NCBI GenBank assembly: GCA_965657085.1
Contig: CBFHND010000043.1
Span: 1 to 16,731 of the forward strand
From: CBFHND01 sp965657085
GTDB taxonomy: Bacteria; Pseudomonadota; Alphaproteobacteria; Rhodobacterales; Rhodobacteraceae
Length of the DNA: 16,731 nt
Reading direction: 5' to 3'
The translations under genes and the position numbers were made by a program. Position 1 is the first letter of the stretch. Every line of letters begins with the position of its first letter. The notes under the pieces are model-generated. The model was given only the letters and a program-made list of their open reading frames with translations. It ran no database searches and was not told where the DNA came from. Positions 6,465 to 14,839 of the stretch are shown piece after piece.

Positions 6465-7088
6465 ATGAAAGCCTCGTGTAACATCACGAGCAGGCAGGCG
6501 TACGGGACGCGCAGTGATATGACGAACAACAGCTCTTCGGGGATGACCCGCCGCGGCCTTTTGGGGGCTTTTGCGGCAACCGCTTTGACAGCGACCCCCA
6601 CCTTCACCAACGCAGCAGGGTTCTTGCGCGGATCAGGCGATATCCGCCGCATCCGTATGTATTCGGGCCGCACCGGTGAACGCATCGACATGATCTACTG
6701 GATCGAAGGCCACTACATCACGGACGCGGTCAAGGAAGTGAACCACTTCATGCGCGACTGGCGGACCGATCAGGTCAAGTCGATTGATCTGCGCGCGATC
6801 GACATCATGGCAGCCGCACACAACCTTCTGGACGTGAACGAACCCTACATGCTGCTGTCGGGCTACCGCAGCCCCAAAACCAATGCCATGCTGCGCTCGC
6901 GCAGCCGGGGCGTTGCCAAAAATTCCTTGCACATGAAAGGCCAGGCGGCCGATTTGCGCCTGTCTTCCCGCTCCGTCAGCCAGATGGCGCGCGCGGCACA
7001 GGCGTGCCAGGGCGGCGGCGTCGGCAAATACTCCGGCTCCAACTTCGTGCACATCGATTGCGGCGTGGTGCGCAGCTGGGGCGGCTGA
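6465..7088 (+). CDS. DUF882 / M15-type (YcbK-like) murein peptidase with Tat signal
   Basis: This 207-residue protein has a twin-arginine signal (TRRGLLGAFAATAL, Arg-Arg at 29-30, cleavage near TNAAG). The mature domain is about 155 residues. It contains the YRSP segment (134-137) and likely zinc ligands His156 and Asp163 in HMKGQAADLR and His196 in FVHIDCG, typical of the M15/DUF882 D-Ala-D-Ala peptidase fold. Members such as E. coli MepK (YcbK) cut 3-3 cross-links made by L,D-transpeptidases, which fits the divergent L,D-transpeptidase gene. That functional pairing is inference. ATG 6465 is chosen because GGGGA lies 4 nt upstream. In-frame ATGs at 6519 and 6543 (directly before the Arg-Arg) are alternatives with poorer ribosome-binding sites. 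Confidence 0.87.
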   Translation: MKASCNITSRQAYGTRSDMTNNSSSGMTRRGLLGAFAATALTATPTFTNAAGFLRGSGDIRRIRMYSGRTGERIDMIYWIEGHYITDAVKEVNHFMRDWRTDQVKSIDLRAIDIMAAAHNLLDVNEPYMLLSGYRSPKTNAMLRSRSRGVAKNSLHMKGQAADLRLSSRSVSQMARAAQACQGGGVGKYSGSNFVHIDCGVVRSWGG

Positions 7089-7121
7089 CCACCCTGCCCT
7101 GTCTATCCTTGTTCAAGGCGC

Positions 7122-7141
7122 GGCACGGTCCGTGCCTTTTT
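7122..7141 (+). terminator. Probable Rho-independent terminator after the murein peptidase gene
   Basis: The palindrome GGCAC-GGTCC-GTGCC (7122-7136) is followed by TTTTT. The stem is short but GC-rich and correctly placed 33 nt past the stop codon. Confidence 0.6.
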
Positions 7142-7152
7142 CGTTTTAGCAA

Positions 7153-7181
7153 TTGCAGCGCATTGGCCCTGTGGCTATACC
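7153..7181 (+). promoter_or_regulatory. Promoter of tRNA-Arg
   Basis: TTGCAG (7153-7158), a 17-bp spacer and TATACC (7176-7181) predict a transcript start near 7188, four bases before the mature tRNA 5' end. The spacing and location are as expected for a stable RNA gene. Confidence 0.6.
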
Positions 7182-7191
7182 GCCACTAAGT

Positions 7192-7268
<77 letters not shown>

Positions 7269-7363
7269 TTTTCCTTTTCCCTTATTGACCCTCGGCGCGG
7301 GCGCTTGTCCTGACGCCGAAGCGCAACACGCCCCTGCCACATCACAGCGCAGATCAATCTAGA

Positions 7364-7401
7364 GTTGACGACACAAATTGTGTCGACCATGGTCGGTCAA
7401 C
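7364..7401. promoter_or_regulatory. Nested palindromes upstream of the RTX gene, probable operator
   Basis: CGACACAA-A-TTGTGTCG (7369-7385, perfect 8-bp arms) directly abuts CGACCATGGTCG (7384-7395, perfect 12-bp palindrome). Both are bracketed by GTTGAC (7364-7369) and GTCAAC (7396-7401). A GATAAT -10-like box lies at 7414-7419. The density of dyad symmetry 57-94 bp before the RTX start codon suggests binding of one or more dimeric regulators. I do not recognise the motif as a known box. Confidence 0.5.
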
Positions 7402-7457
7402 CCGTTCCCGCAAGATAATTGATTTCCCACGGTTTTCGCCGCACCAAGGACGCCCCA

Positions 7458-9611
7458 ATGAGCACACTGATTACAGCAACCATCACCGACGATACGATCA
7501 AACTGATCGGGCCGGCAGCGTATAGGGGAACAGCCTCCGGCTATTTCGAAATGGCGGTGTACGTGTCCTACAACAGGGTCACACGCTACAGCGACCCGGA
7601 CTTCCCTTTCGTTGCCTTCGACAACGATCAGGAAGTCGATGGTTCCATCCTCATTCCAGAAATCATTACCAACCTTGTGAACTTCGACTTCCGGGAATTG
7701 GAACGCGCAGGCGTTGATTTCATGCTCTACACCAATGACACCGTGTCGTTCAAAGCACTGGGGTCCGAGCAGGACGACAGAATCTTCGTCTATGGCGATC
7801 ACGTCACAAATGACCGGCTCAAGGGCATGGGAGGCGATGATGTCATCTTTGGCGGCAAGGGCAATGATCGCCTTTACGGCGGAACGGGGGCAGACAAACT
7901 GGGCGGCGGCGACGGCAATGACTTCCTGTTTGGCGGCAAAGGCTCAGATCGAGACTTCATGGATGGCGGCAACGGCACGGATACGGTTGTCCTGTTGGGC
8001 GCACGCGACGAATACATTATCGAATCCGTAAACAGCATCTACCGGGTCAGCCATGTCGGCGGGTCCGGAGAAGATGGGATCGACTTCATCACGGATGTCG
8101 AGTTCCTCAGATTCACGGACCAGACCATCGCACTGCTTCCCGCGCCTGACATGACAACGACCATCGACGGTATGACGCTCACGATGAGCGGTCAGATCGA
8201 TGATGAATACCGTATGTACGTCGCGTGGGATGGCCAGTCATTTAAAGCGCAAGACGTGGCCTATTTGCCCCACGGTGGACACTATAGCGACATATCGGTC
8301 ACGTTGGCCTCATTCGACACTGACGCTTCGTTCAGAAAACTCGATTTCAAAGGGATCACCGGCCGGGGTGTGTCTCTGTCATTTGGTTTTGATGTTCCAT
8401 GGGCGACCAAGGTGATCGGGTCCGAGCAGGGGGACAGTTTCACTTTCGACCGAGAGTCCACCGCGGATTTGATCATCTCGGGGCTGGACGGTTACGACGG
8501 TATTCGAACCGGCGCAGGCAACGACATTCTGCGTGGTGGCCGAGGCTGGGATTGGCTTGATGGCGGTGCCGGCAACGATACACTGTCTGGCGGGATTGGG
8601 CGGGACACGGACAGCATTGACGGCGGGGATGGCACCGACACCCTGCTTCTGACCGGCGCACGTGACGAATACGAGATCGATATCGTGGATGGGCTCTACC
8701 AGATCAGCCACGTCGGTGGCACCAAGACCGATGGTGTCGACTGGGTTGCGAATGTTGAGCTCCTGCAATTCACGGATCAGACGATCACCTTGCCCACATC
8801 CACCGAAGTTGTCGCATCGGTTACAGGAAATACACTGTCGCTCAGCGGCCAAGCCGCGAGTCCGTGGTATATGCTCAAGGTTGAACAGTCAGGCGACACC
8901 TTCGACATCTACGAAGACCTGCGTCTGGATGTCTTGGTGTCTGTCACGGGCGCGTTGCAAACCGCGCGCAACATCGACGCCAGCGCGGTCACCGGTGGCG
9001 GCGTAACCATAACAAGCGAGTCCACCTCGACCACAGGCCGCACTCTCATCGGCACGGATCAAAGCGACCGCATCTATGCGGAGGGCCACCAAGACACCGA
9101 TGATCTGATCAAGGGGCTGGGGGGCGACGACAGCATCGAAGGCGGCAACGGCAACGATACGTTGCGCGGCGGCAAAGGCAATGACAGGCTTTTTGGTGAG
9201 GCAGGCGACGACAGTCTCCATGGCGGCTTTGGCAACGACTCACTCAATGGTGGGTTCGGCGATGATCTTCTCATCGGCGGTTATGGCGACGATACACTCA
9301 GGGGCAGCGATGGAAACGACATCCTCATGGGGATCAAGGGTGCCAACACCTTCGAGGGCGGCGCAGGTGACGATGTGATGATCGGCGGCAAAGGGCGCTA
9401 TGACATTGAGGACTTCGATGGCGGCGATGGCGTGGATACCATCGTCTTCAGCGGCAACCGCGATGAATACGAGGTCACCCTTGATGGCACGATCTACCGC
9501 ATCGTGCATCTGGGCGGCGATCGCAGCGACGGCGTGAACCTTGTCGAGAATGTGGAATTTGCACAGTTTACTGACCAGACTGTCGCAGAAGCGGATTGGC
9601 TGCTGATCTGA
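7458..9611 (+). CDS. RTX-family calcium-binding protein, three-module, probably type I secreted
   Basis: This acidic 717-residue protein has no N-terminal signal peptide. It carries three blocks of GGxGxDxxx calcium-binding nonapeptides (about residues 125-175, 342-395 and 554-660), which bind Ca2+ as parallel beta-rolls. Each block ends in a near-identical cap (about 169-223, 388-442, 654-708) of the form DGGDGTDT...GARDEY...YQISHVGG...DGV...VE..QFTDQT. Each is preceded by a beta-rich segment sharing IGSEQ-D, so the protein is three copies of one 220-265-residue unit. It ends in the hydrophobic C-terminus DWLLI, as in many type I secretion substrates. No protease, lipase or adhesin domain is recognised, and no ABC/MFP exporter is adjacent. 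The ATG at 7458 has AAGGA 7 nt upstream, and the in-frame TTG at 7419 is rejected. Extracellular or surface structural function is inferred. Confidence 0.87.
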   Translation: MSTLITATITDDTIKLIGPAAYRGTASGYFEMAVYVSYNRVTRYSDPDFPFVAFDNDQEVDGSILIPEIITNLVNFDFRELERAGVDFMLYTNDTVSFKALGSEQDDRIFVYGDHVTNDRLKGMGGDDVIFGGKGNDRLYGGTGADKLGGGDGNDFLFGGKGSDRDFMDGGNGTDTVVLLGARDEYIIESVNSIYRVSHVGGSGEDGIDFITDVEFLRFTDQTIALLPAPDMTTTIDGMTLTMSGQIDDEYRMYVAWDGQSFKAQDVAYLPHGGHYSDISVTLASFDTDASFRKLDFKGITGRGVSLSFGFDVPWATKVIGSEQGDSFTFDRESTADLIISGLDGYDGIRTGAGNDILRGGRGWDWLDGGAGNDTLSGGIGRDTDSIDGGDGTDTLLLTGARDEYEIDIVDGLYQISHVGGTKTDGVDWVANVELLQFTDQTITLPTSTEVVASVTGNTLSLSGQAASPWYMLKVEQSGDTFDIYEDLRLDVLVSVTGALQTARNIDASAVTGGGVTITSESTSTTGRTLIGTDQSDRIYAEGHQDTDDLIKGLGGDDSIEGGNGNDTLRGGKGNDRLFGEAGDDSLHGGFGNDSLNGGFGDDLLIGGYGDDTLRGSDGNDILMGIKGANTFEGGAGDDVMIGGKGRYDIEDFDGGDGVDTIVFSGNRDEYEVTLDGTIYRIVHLGGDRSDGVNLVENVEFAQFTDQTVAEADWLLI

Positions 9612-9669
9612 TCACCGCAGCATCAAGGCGCGCGCTCTGCAAGGCGGGCGTGCCGCCCACCCTGCCCAG

Positions 9670-10890
9670 TCACGCAAAGAGCTCGTGCGCCAGTTCCAGC
9701 GCGTCGACCAGAACATCGACTTCGGCGCGGGTGTTGTACATGCCCATGGACGCCCGGCATGTGGCGGTCAGGCCCAAATGCTCCATCAATGGCCCGGTGC
9801 AGTGCTGGCCGGCGCGCACCGCCACGCCCTTCTTGTCGAGGATGGTCGAGATGTCGTGCGCATGGGCCGCCCCGTCCAACGTGAAGCTGAAGATCGCGCC
9901 CTTGTCCGGTGTCGTGCCTTGCACCTGCAACCAGTTCAGACCGCCCAGGCGGGACACCGCGTAGTCGCGCAAATCTGCCTCATGCGCCGCAATTGCCTCC
10001 ATCCCGTGGCCCATCATGTAATCGATGGCCACGCCCAGCCCGATCATCTGCACGATGCCGGGCGTGCCCGCCTCGAACATCATTGGCGGGTCGTTGTAGG
10101 TCACGTGATCCTTGAACACCTCGCGGATCATGTCACCCCCCCCGATGAAGGGCCGCATTTCGGCCATGCGGTCGGGATGCACATAGATCGCGCCGGACCC
10201 AGATGGGCCATAAAGCTTGTGCCCGGTGATGGCGTAGAAATCCGCGCCGAGGTCTTGCACGTCCACCGGCATATGCACCGCCGCCTGTGATCCATCCACC
10301 AGAACCGGCACGCCCTTGGCGTGGGCTGCGGCACAGATCGCCTTGATATCGACCATCGTGCCCAGCACGTTCGACATATGGGTGATTGCCACCAGCTTGG
10401 TCTTGGGTCCGATCGCATCGATCACCGCCTGCGGGTCCAATGCCCCCGTGGCATCCACATCCACCCATTTCAGCGCGGCACCTTGGCGTTCGCGCAGGAA
10501 ATGCCAGGGCACGATATTGGCGTGATGCTCCATCACGCTCAGCACGATCTCATCACCCGGCTGAAAGCGCGGCATCGCCCAGCCGTAGGCGACCATGTTG
10601 ATGCCCTCGGTGGTGCCGGAATTGAAGATGATATGGTCTTCGGAGCCTGCATTGAGGAACCGCGCGATCTTGCCCCGCACCGCCTCGTAGTTGTCGGTGG
10701 CCAGGTTGCTCAGGTAGTGCAAGCCGCGGTGCACGTTGGCGTATTCCTCGGAATAGGCCGTGGTGATCGCGTCAATCACCACCTGCGGTTTCTGCGCCGA
10801 TGCGCCGTTGTCCAGATAGACCAGCGGCTTTCCATTCACTTCGCGTGACAGGATCGGGAAATCGGCCCGGATTTTTTCGACATCATACAT
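9670..10890 (-). CDS. sufS: Cysteine desulfurase SufS
   Basis: This 406-residue PLP-dependent class V aminotransferase removes sulfur from cysteine as a persulfide and passes it to the SufBCD scaffold. The PLP lysine is in ITGHKLYGPSGSGA (Lys225). The catalytic cysteine is in RAGQHCTGPLM (Cys364), the group II (SufS) context. The length equals the E. coli enzyme. ATG 10890 starts the usual MYDVEKIRADFP and overlaps the upstream membrane-protein gene by 8 nt (AATGTATGATG), implying translational coupling. No good ribosome-binding site is visible, which supports coupling. An upstream in-frame TTG (10908) is rejected. It is the last gene of the suf operon and is convergent with the RTX gene, with only 58 bp between stops. 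No sufE, sufA or sufT is in the window. Confidence 0.95.
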   Translation of the reverse strand: MYDVEKIRADFPILSREVNGKPLVYLDNGASAQKPQVVIDAITTAYSEEYANVHRGLHYLSNLATDNYEAVRGKIARFLNAGSEDHIIFNSGTTEGINMVAYGWAMPRFQPGDEIVLSVMEHHANIVPWHFLRERQGAALKWVDVDATGALDPQAVIDAIGPKTKLVAITHMSNVLGTMVDIKAICAAAHAKGVPVLVDGSQAAVHMPVDVQDLGADFYAITGHKLYGPSGSGAIYVHPDRMAEMRPFIGGGDMIREVFKDHVTYNDPPMMFEAGTPGIVQMIGLGVAIDYMMGHGMEAIAAHEADLRDYAVSRLGGLNWLQVQGTTPDKGAIFSFTLDGAAHAHDISTILDKKGVAVRAGQHCTGPLMEHLGLTATCRASMGMYNTRAEVDVLVDALELAHELFA

Positions 10891-11479
10891 TTTGTTGCAA
10901 ACCCACAAATGTAACCCCGGTCAGGGTCAACAGCAGCGTCAGGCCCAGAACAAGGCCCAGTGTCACGGCCACCAACACGCCGAACCCCTGAAAGGCCGAC
11001 GCGAAACTCAGCGCCTCGGTCACGAAATTGATCAGCATCCAGATGCCCCAGATCATCACAGCGAGCGCAAAGAGCCCCCCGAGTGCCGGATGGATAAACG
11101 ACAGAACCAGCACCACGGCCTGTGCCAGCACGCGCAGCATCTGCAGCCACGCGATCGCCGATCCCATATGCTCAAGCGTGGTTTCCCCGCCCATCGCCCG
11201 CCCGGCCCAGACCAGCGCATGCACCATCACCACCAGCCCCCCGGCCAGCACGAAAAACAGGCTCAGCGGCGCGGTCATCAGGGTCGGCAGGGGAATGGTT
11301 GGTGGAAAAATTGCCTGGGACACGGTCGCAAGGATCGCATTGAGTGCTGCCGCCAGCGCCAGAAGAGACCAGATCGCCGTGCGCGGCAGGTCCAGATCAA
11401 TCACCCGGCGCGCAGCCGTGCGCGGGCTTTGCACTGATTCCAGCACCAATTCCCGCAGATCGAGCCCCGCGAACCTCAT
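10883..11479 (-). CDS. YIP1-family integral membrane protein (second of the pair)
   Basis: This 198-residue protein is dominated by about five hydrophobic segments (roughly 35-57, 66-92, 108-130, 134-155, 172-193), with a short polar N-terminus (MRFAGLDLRELVLESVQSPR). The opening and the spacing of the membrane helices resemble the bacterial YIP1 (PF04893) family, which has no established biochemical role. The start ATG overlaps the preceding gene's stop by 4 nt (ATGA), and its own end overlaps sufS by 8 nt. It must therefore be co-translated in the suf operon. A link to Fe-S assembly at the membrane is only contextual. Family assignment is moderate and the membrane nature is certain. Confidence 0.75.
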   Translation of the reverse strand: MRFAGLDLRELVLESVQSPRTAARRVIDLDLPRTAIWSLLALAAALNAILATVSQAIFPPTIPLPTLMTAPLSLFFVLAGGLVVMVHALVWAGRAMGGETTLEHMGSAIAWLQMLRVLAQAVVLVLSFIHPALGGLFALAVMIWGIWMLINFVTEALSFASAFQGFGVLVAVTLGLVLGLTLLLTLTGVTFVGLQQNV

Positions 11480-11973
11480 GCCACAGCCTCGGAGACTGCG
11501 CGTTCATGGGCAATGCTGCCTGCCACCCAGAACCAGCCGAATACGCAAAACCAGATCAACCCGACCGCCTGCATGGCGGCGCCGGGGCCGATGAACCCCG
11601 CGACCAGCCCGTGCAACAGGATCAGAGGGCTGGAGGCCAGAAGCGCCCAGAAAAGCGCCAGGCGCGCGCCATAGCCCGTGCCCTTGCCGCCCAGCACCCG
11701 GCCCACCAGCCGCGCCAGCAACGCGATGATGTAAAGCATCAGCGGAGCGATGAATATCCACGCCATCAACGTGCCACCGAGCAGCATGTTCAGGTCCTGC
11801 CCGGTCAAATGCGCCTCACGCGATAGACGCGGCAATTGCGCCAGAAAGACGATCAGACAGAACGCCATCAGGTAGGCGAGCGCACGGTCCTCGCGCGGGC
11901 CAAGGGCCAGCAACCGGCGCACCACCGCGCCCGGCCCCCTGTAGGTGGCAACGATGTTGGTGCTGACCGCCAT
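11476..11973 (-). CDS. YIP1-family integral membrane protein (first of the pair)
   Basis: This 165-residue protein has about four membrane-spanning stretches (roughly 32-47, 64-89, 104-126, 134-153) after a basic N-terminus (YRGPGAVVRRLLALGPRED). It looks like a distant paralogue of the following 198-residue protein and like YIP1-type proteins of Rhodobacteraceae. The ATG overlaps the sufD stop codon by one base (TGATG) and the stop overlaps the next ATG (ATGA). Function is unknown. The tight coupling suggests the two products may act as a pair, possibly as a heteromer. Confidence 0.72.
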   Translation of the reverse strand: MAVSTNIVATYRGPGAVVRRLLALGPREDRALAYLMAFCLIVFLAQLPRLSREAHLTGQDLNMLLGGTLMAWIFIAPLMLYIIALLARLVGRVLGGKGTGYGARLALFWALLASSPLILLHGLVAGFIGPGAAMQAVGLIWFCVFGWFWVAGSIAHERAVSEAVA

Positions 11974-13253
11974 CAGCCGCGGTGCCGTTCCAACCAGGCG
12001 GCCAGACGGCCTTCGATTTCTTCACGCAGGGCCTCGTCCTCGATTTCCTCAACCGCTTCGGCCAGAAACGCGAGCGTCAGAAGGTCGGTGGCGATATGCG
12101 CAGGCACCCCGCGCGAACGCAGATAGAACAGCGCCTCTTCGTCGATCGCACCTGAGGTCGAACCATGCGAACAGGCCACGTCATCGGCATAGATTTCCAG
12201 CTCGGGCTTGGCCAGGAACTGGCTGTCCCCATCCAGCAGCAGCGATTGGCTGATCTGGTATCCATCGGTCTTCTGTGCGCCCGCCTTGACCAGGATCTTG
12301 CCCTGGAAAACGCCGGTCGCACCGTTGCGCAGCACTTTCTTGAACACCTGGCGGCTTTCGCAATTCACCGCATCATGGGTCACGAACACCGTGTCATCGT
12401 GGTGAAAATCACCATCGCCGACACAGGCACCTGCCACGTGTGCCACCGCGTCATCGCCGGTGAGTTCGATCACGCAATCGTTGCGTGTCATCACGCCGTT
12501 GGCGGTCAGGGTGAAGGATTTGAAGGTGCTTTCGGTGCCGAGCCGCGCAAAGATATGCGTGGCGGCGCGCCGTTCATGGTCGCGCCCTTGCGCACGCACG
12601 TGGTGGAAGGCACCGCCATCCGCGATATCCACCTCAAGCACGGTGTTCAGCCGTGCGGCGGCTGGCCCGTTTTCCAGCAAGGTCATCGACGCGCCTGCAT
12701 CCACCTTGATCACATGGTGCAGCGTCACATCCGCCGTTTCGGACGTGCGGGTGTAGATGATGCCGACAGGCTTGGCCGCCTGCCCCGTGACGTGGATCAG
12801 CACCCCATCGGTCGCCGCCGCGGTGTTCAGCGCTGCCAAGGGGCGCTGCACCGGGCTTTGACCTGCCGTTTCCAGCGTGCCGTAGAGCGATCCCGCCCAA
12901 TGAATGTCCTGGTCTGCCTCGGCCAGCCGCGAGATGCTGATCGCATCCAAAGCCAGCGCATCGGACGCTTCAGCGTCAAAGACACCATCGACAAAGACAA
13001 TCTTCAAGCGGTCCAGATCACCGAAAAGCGGTGCCTCGTCGTTGTTGAAGACCGACGCGGATGCCGCATCGGGTGCGGTCAGCGTGTCGGGGCGGGTGAA
13101 CTTCCAATACTCATCCCGCCGCTGCGGCAGGCCCATGCTGCGCAGGCGGGCCAACGCATCGGCGCGCGCCGCCGCACTCCACCCCGACTGCGGCACGTCA
13201 AGCGTGGCGATCCGCGCTTCGGTCGCGGAGGTGTCGATTGCAGGGGCCGCCAT
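11973..13253 (-). CDS. sufD: Fe-S cluster assembly protein SufD
   Basis: This 426-residue protein contains the SufBD right-handed beta-helix core. The conserved block ADDVACSHGSTSG...ALFYLRSRGVP has the Cys361-Ser-His363 triplet, in which the histidine corresponds to the residue needed for cluster assembly in E. coli SufD. SufD pairs with SufB on a SufC dimer (SufBC2D) and is linked to iron acquisition for the nascent cluster. The N-terminal helical region (residues 1-60) includes the common motif RRDEYWKFTRP. The ATG at 13253 overlaps the sufC stop by one base (TGATG), with GAGG 7 nt upstream. A GTG one codon earlier is in frame but less likely. Confidence 0.94.
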   Translation of the reverse strand: MAAPAIDTSATEARIATLDVPQSGWSAAARADALARLRSMGLPQRRDEYWKFTRPDTLTAPDAASASVFNNDEAPLFGDLDRLKIVFVDGVFDAEASDALALDAISISRLAEADQDIHWAGSLYGTLETAGQSPVQRPLAALNTAAATDGVLIHVTGQAAKPVGIIYTRTSETADVTLHHVIKVDAGASMTLLENGPAAARLNTVLEVDIADGGAFHHVRAQGRDHERRAATHIFARLGTESTFKSFTLTANGVMTRNDCVIELTGDDAVAHVAGACVGDGDFHHDDTVFVTHDAVNCESRQVFKKVLRNGATGVFQGKILVKAGAQKTDGYQISQSLLLDGDSQFLAKPELEIYADDVACSHGSTSGAIDEEALFYLRSRGVPAHIATDLLTLAFLAEAVEEIEDEALREEIEGRLAAWLERHRG

Positions 13254-14008
13254 CACGCCACCTCGGCCAGAATGTCGGCGTATCCGTTGTTTTCAACTTC
13301 CAAAGCCAGCTCGGGGCCACCAGTTTTCACGATGCGCCCATCGGCCATGATGTGCACCACGTCGGGTTTGATGTGATCCAGCAGACGTTGGTAGTGGGTG
13401 ATCACCAGAAACCCGCGCCCTTCGTTGCGCAGCGCATTCACGCCCTCGGCCACCAGCTTCATCGCGTCCACGTCCAGACCGGAGTCCGTTTCATCAAGGA
13501 TGCACATCTTCGGCTCAAGCATGGCCATCTGCAGGATTTCGTTGCGTTTTTTCTCACCGCCAGAGAACCCGACGTTCACGGGACGCTTGAGCATGTCCGC
13601 GTCGATCTTCAGCGTCTTGGCCTTCTCGCGGATCACCTTGAGGAACTCGGCGGCGCTCATCTCGTCCTCGCCGCGCGCCTTGCGCTGGGCGTTCACGGCC
13701 GTCCGCAGGAAGGTCATGTTGCCCACGCCGGGGATTTCCACAGGATATTGGAAGGCCAGGAACAGGCCCGCTGCCGCGCGCTCTTCGGGGTCCAGATCCA
13801 GCAGATCAACGTCACCCAGATGCGCTTCGCCGCCTGTGACCTCGTAGCCGTCGCGCCCGCTCAGGACATAGGACAGCGTGGATTTGCCAGACCCGTTCGG
13901 CCCCATGATTGCATGGACCTTGCCGGCCTCGACAGTCAGGTCGACACCTTTGAGGATTTGCTTGTCCTCTTCTTCAAGTTTGACCTTCAGGCCTTTGATT
14001 TCCAGCAT
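13253..14008 (-). CDS. sufC: Fe-S cluster assembly ATPase SufC
   Basis: This 251-residue soluble ABC-type ATPase drives conformational change in SufBC2D. Walker A GPNGSGKS is at 36-43. The Q-loop is in LAFQYPVEIPG. The signature is SGGEKKR (149-155), Walker B is MCILDETDSGLD (168-179), and the H-loop histidine is at 205 (ITHYQRL). The SGGEKKRNE signature and LDExDSGLD are diagnostic of SufC rather than a transporter subunit, and no transmembrane partner is needed. The ATG at 14008 follows AGAGGAAAAG. The 27-nt gap from the upstream gene is among the longer ones in this operon. Confidence 0.97.
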   Translation of the reverse strand: MLEIKGLKVKLEEEDKQILKGVDLTVEAGKVHAIMGPNGSGKSTLSYVLSGRDGYEVTGGEAHLGDVDLLDLDPEERAAAGLFLAFQYPVEIPGVGNMTFLRTAVNAQRKARGEDEMSAAEFLKVIREKAKTLKIDADMLKRPVNVGFSGGEKKRNEILQMAMLEPKMCILDETDSGLDVDAMKLVAEGVNALRNEGRGFLVITHYQRLLDHIKPDVVHIMADGRIVKTGGPELALEVENNGYADILAEVA

Positions 14009-14035
14009 CTTTTCCTCTTTCTCTATTTCAAGGCG

Positions 14036-14839
14036 TCACGCGGACGCAGCAAGCGGTTCGGCGCGCAGATGCGCCGGGAATGTCTGTTTCAGCGCCGCAC
14101 GCGCCCGGTCTATCCCGGCGGCGTAGGCGAAAGGTGTCTGCGCCGAGGCGCGGTTGAACCCTGCAACATCGCGCAGGGCGATAGGCGATATCATGCTGCG
14201 CCCCACGGACGCGGCATAGTCGTGGTATTTGAACCGCCCCTGCCCCACGGGATCAATCCATGTGTTGGGCACCCCGTAGGCATCGGCCACGATCAGCCCA
14301 TGCAGGCTGGAGGCAAAGACATGCGCGCAGCCCGCAATCTGGCGGCAGACCTCGGCAGCATCGCCGCGCGGATCGATCAGCACAAAGCGCGGATCGGCCA
14401 GCAACGCGTGCAGGTCCGGATCATCCAGCAGCGTGCGATGTGGCACGATCCCGATGTGATCACCGCGCGGTGGCACATCCGTGATCACCTCGGAAATCAA
14501 CAAACCCGGATCGCCGAAGGCTTCCGTGTCGATCTTCAGGACTGCCGCCGACACCGGGCCGCGCACCGCTGCAATCTCGACATTGGGCAGGAAATCACGG
14601 TTCACCGGGCCCAGCATCCCGCTGCCCCAGATCCACGGCTTGGCGCCCCCGCGCGGCTCGCGGAACACCCGGCGCGCGACTTGGATGATGGACCCCACGG
14701 CAAACAAATCCGCCTTGGCGGGGCCTGCATGCGTCACCGCACGGCCCGACACATGCGCCACCACCATCGCCGAAATCGCATCGCCGAAGTTGGGCACGGC
14801 CTTCCACCAATGCAGGGCTATGGGTGCGGCTGTGGTCAT
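14036..14839 (-). CDS. Polysaccharide pyruvyl transferase-family protein inside the suf operon
   Basis: This 267-residue cytoplasmic protein has the pattern of PF04230 (ExoV/CsaB-like). It shows NFGD near the N-terminus (17-20), a WGSG-M segment (71-75), RGP (93-95), FGDPGLL (108-114) and the diagnostic SSLHGLIVADAYGVP (177-191), where the histidine is conserved. Family members transfer pyruvate from phosphoenolpyruvate to sugars as ketals in exopolysaccharide or cell-wall polymers. The protein is somewhat shorter than typical ExoV (about 310). Its ATG directly abuts the stop of the YbjQ-like gene (TGAATG), and no other polysaccharide gene is nearby. Its role in a suf operon is therefore unexplained. 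The actual substrate may differ from exopolysaccharide. Confidence 0.8.
   Translation of the reverse strand: MTTAAPIALHWWKAVPNFGDAISAMVVAHVSGRAVTHAGPAKADLFAVGSIIQVARRVFREPRGGAKPWIWGSGMLGPVNRDFLPNVEIAAVRGPVSAAVLKIDTEAFGDPGLLISEVITDVPPRGDHIGIVPHRTLLDDPDLHALLADPRFVLIDPRGDAAEVCRQIAGCAHVFASSLHGLIVADAYGVPNTWIDPVGQGRFKYHDYAASVGRSMISPIALRDVAGFNRASAQTPFAYAAGIDRARAALKQTFPAHLRAEPLAASA

Noticed and set aside
7810..9430. Tandem nucleotide repeats in the RTX gene as a satellite or CRISPR array
   Set aside because: The repeats encode GGxGxD nonapeptides in frame and are diverged at DNA level. There are no constant repeats with unique spacers.
9642..9658. GC-rich hairpin GGCGG-loop-CCGCC between the RTX gene and sufS
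   Set aside because: The stem is only five pairs and there is no T run on either strand, so I do not call a terminator.
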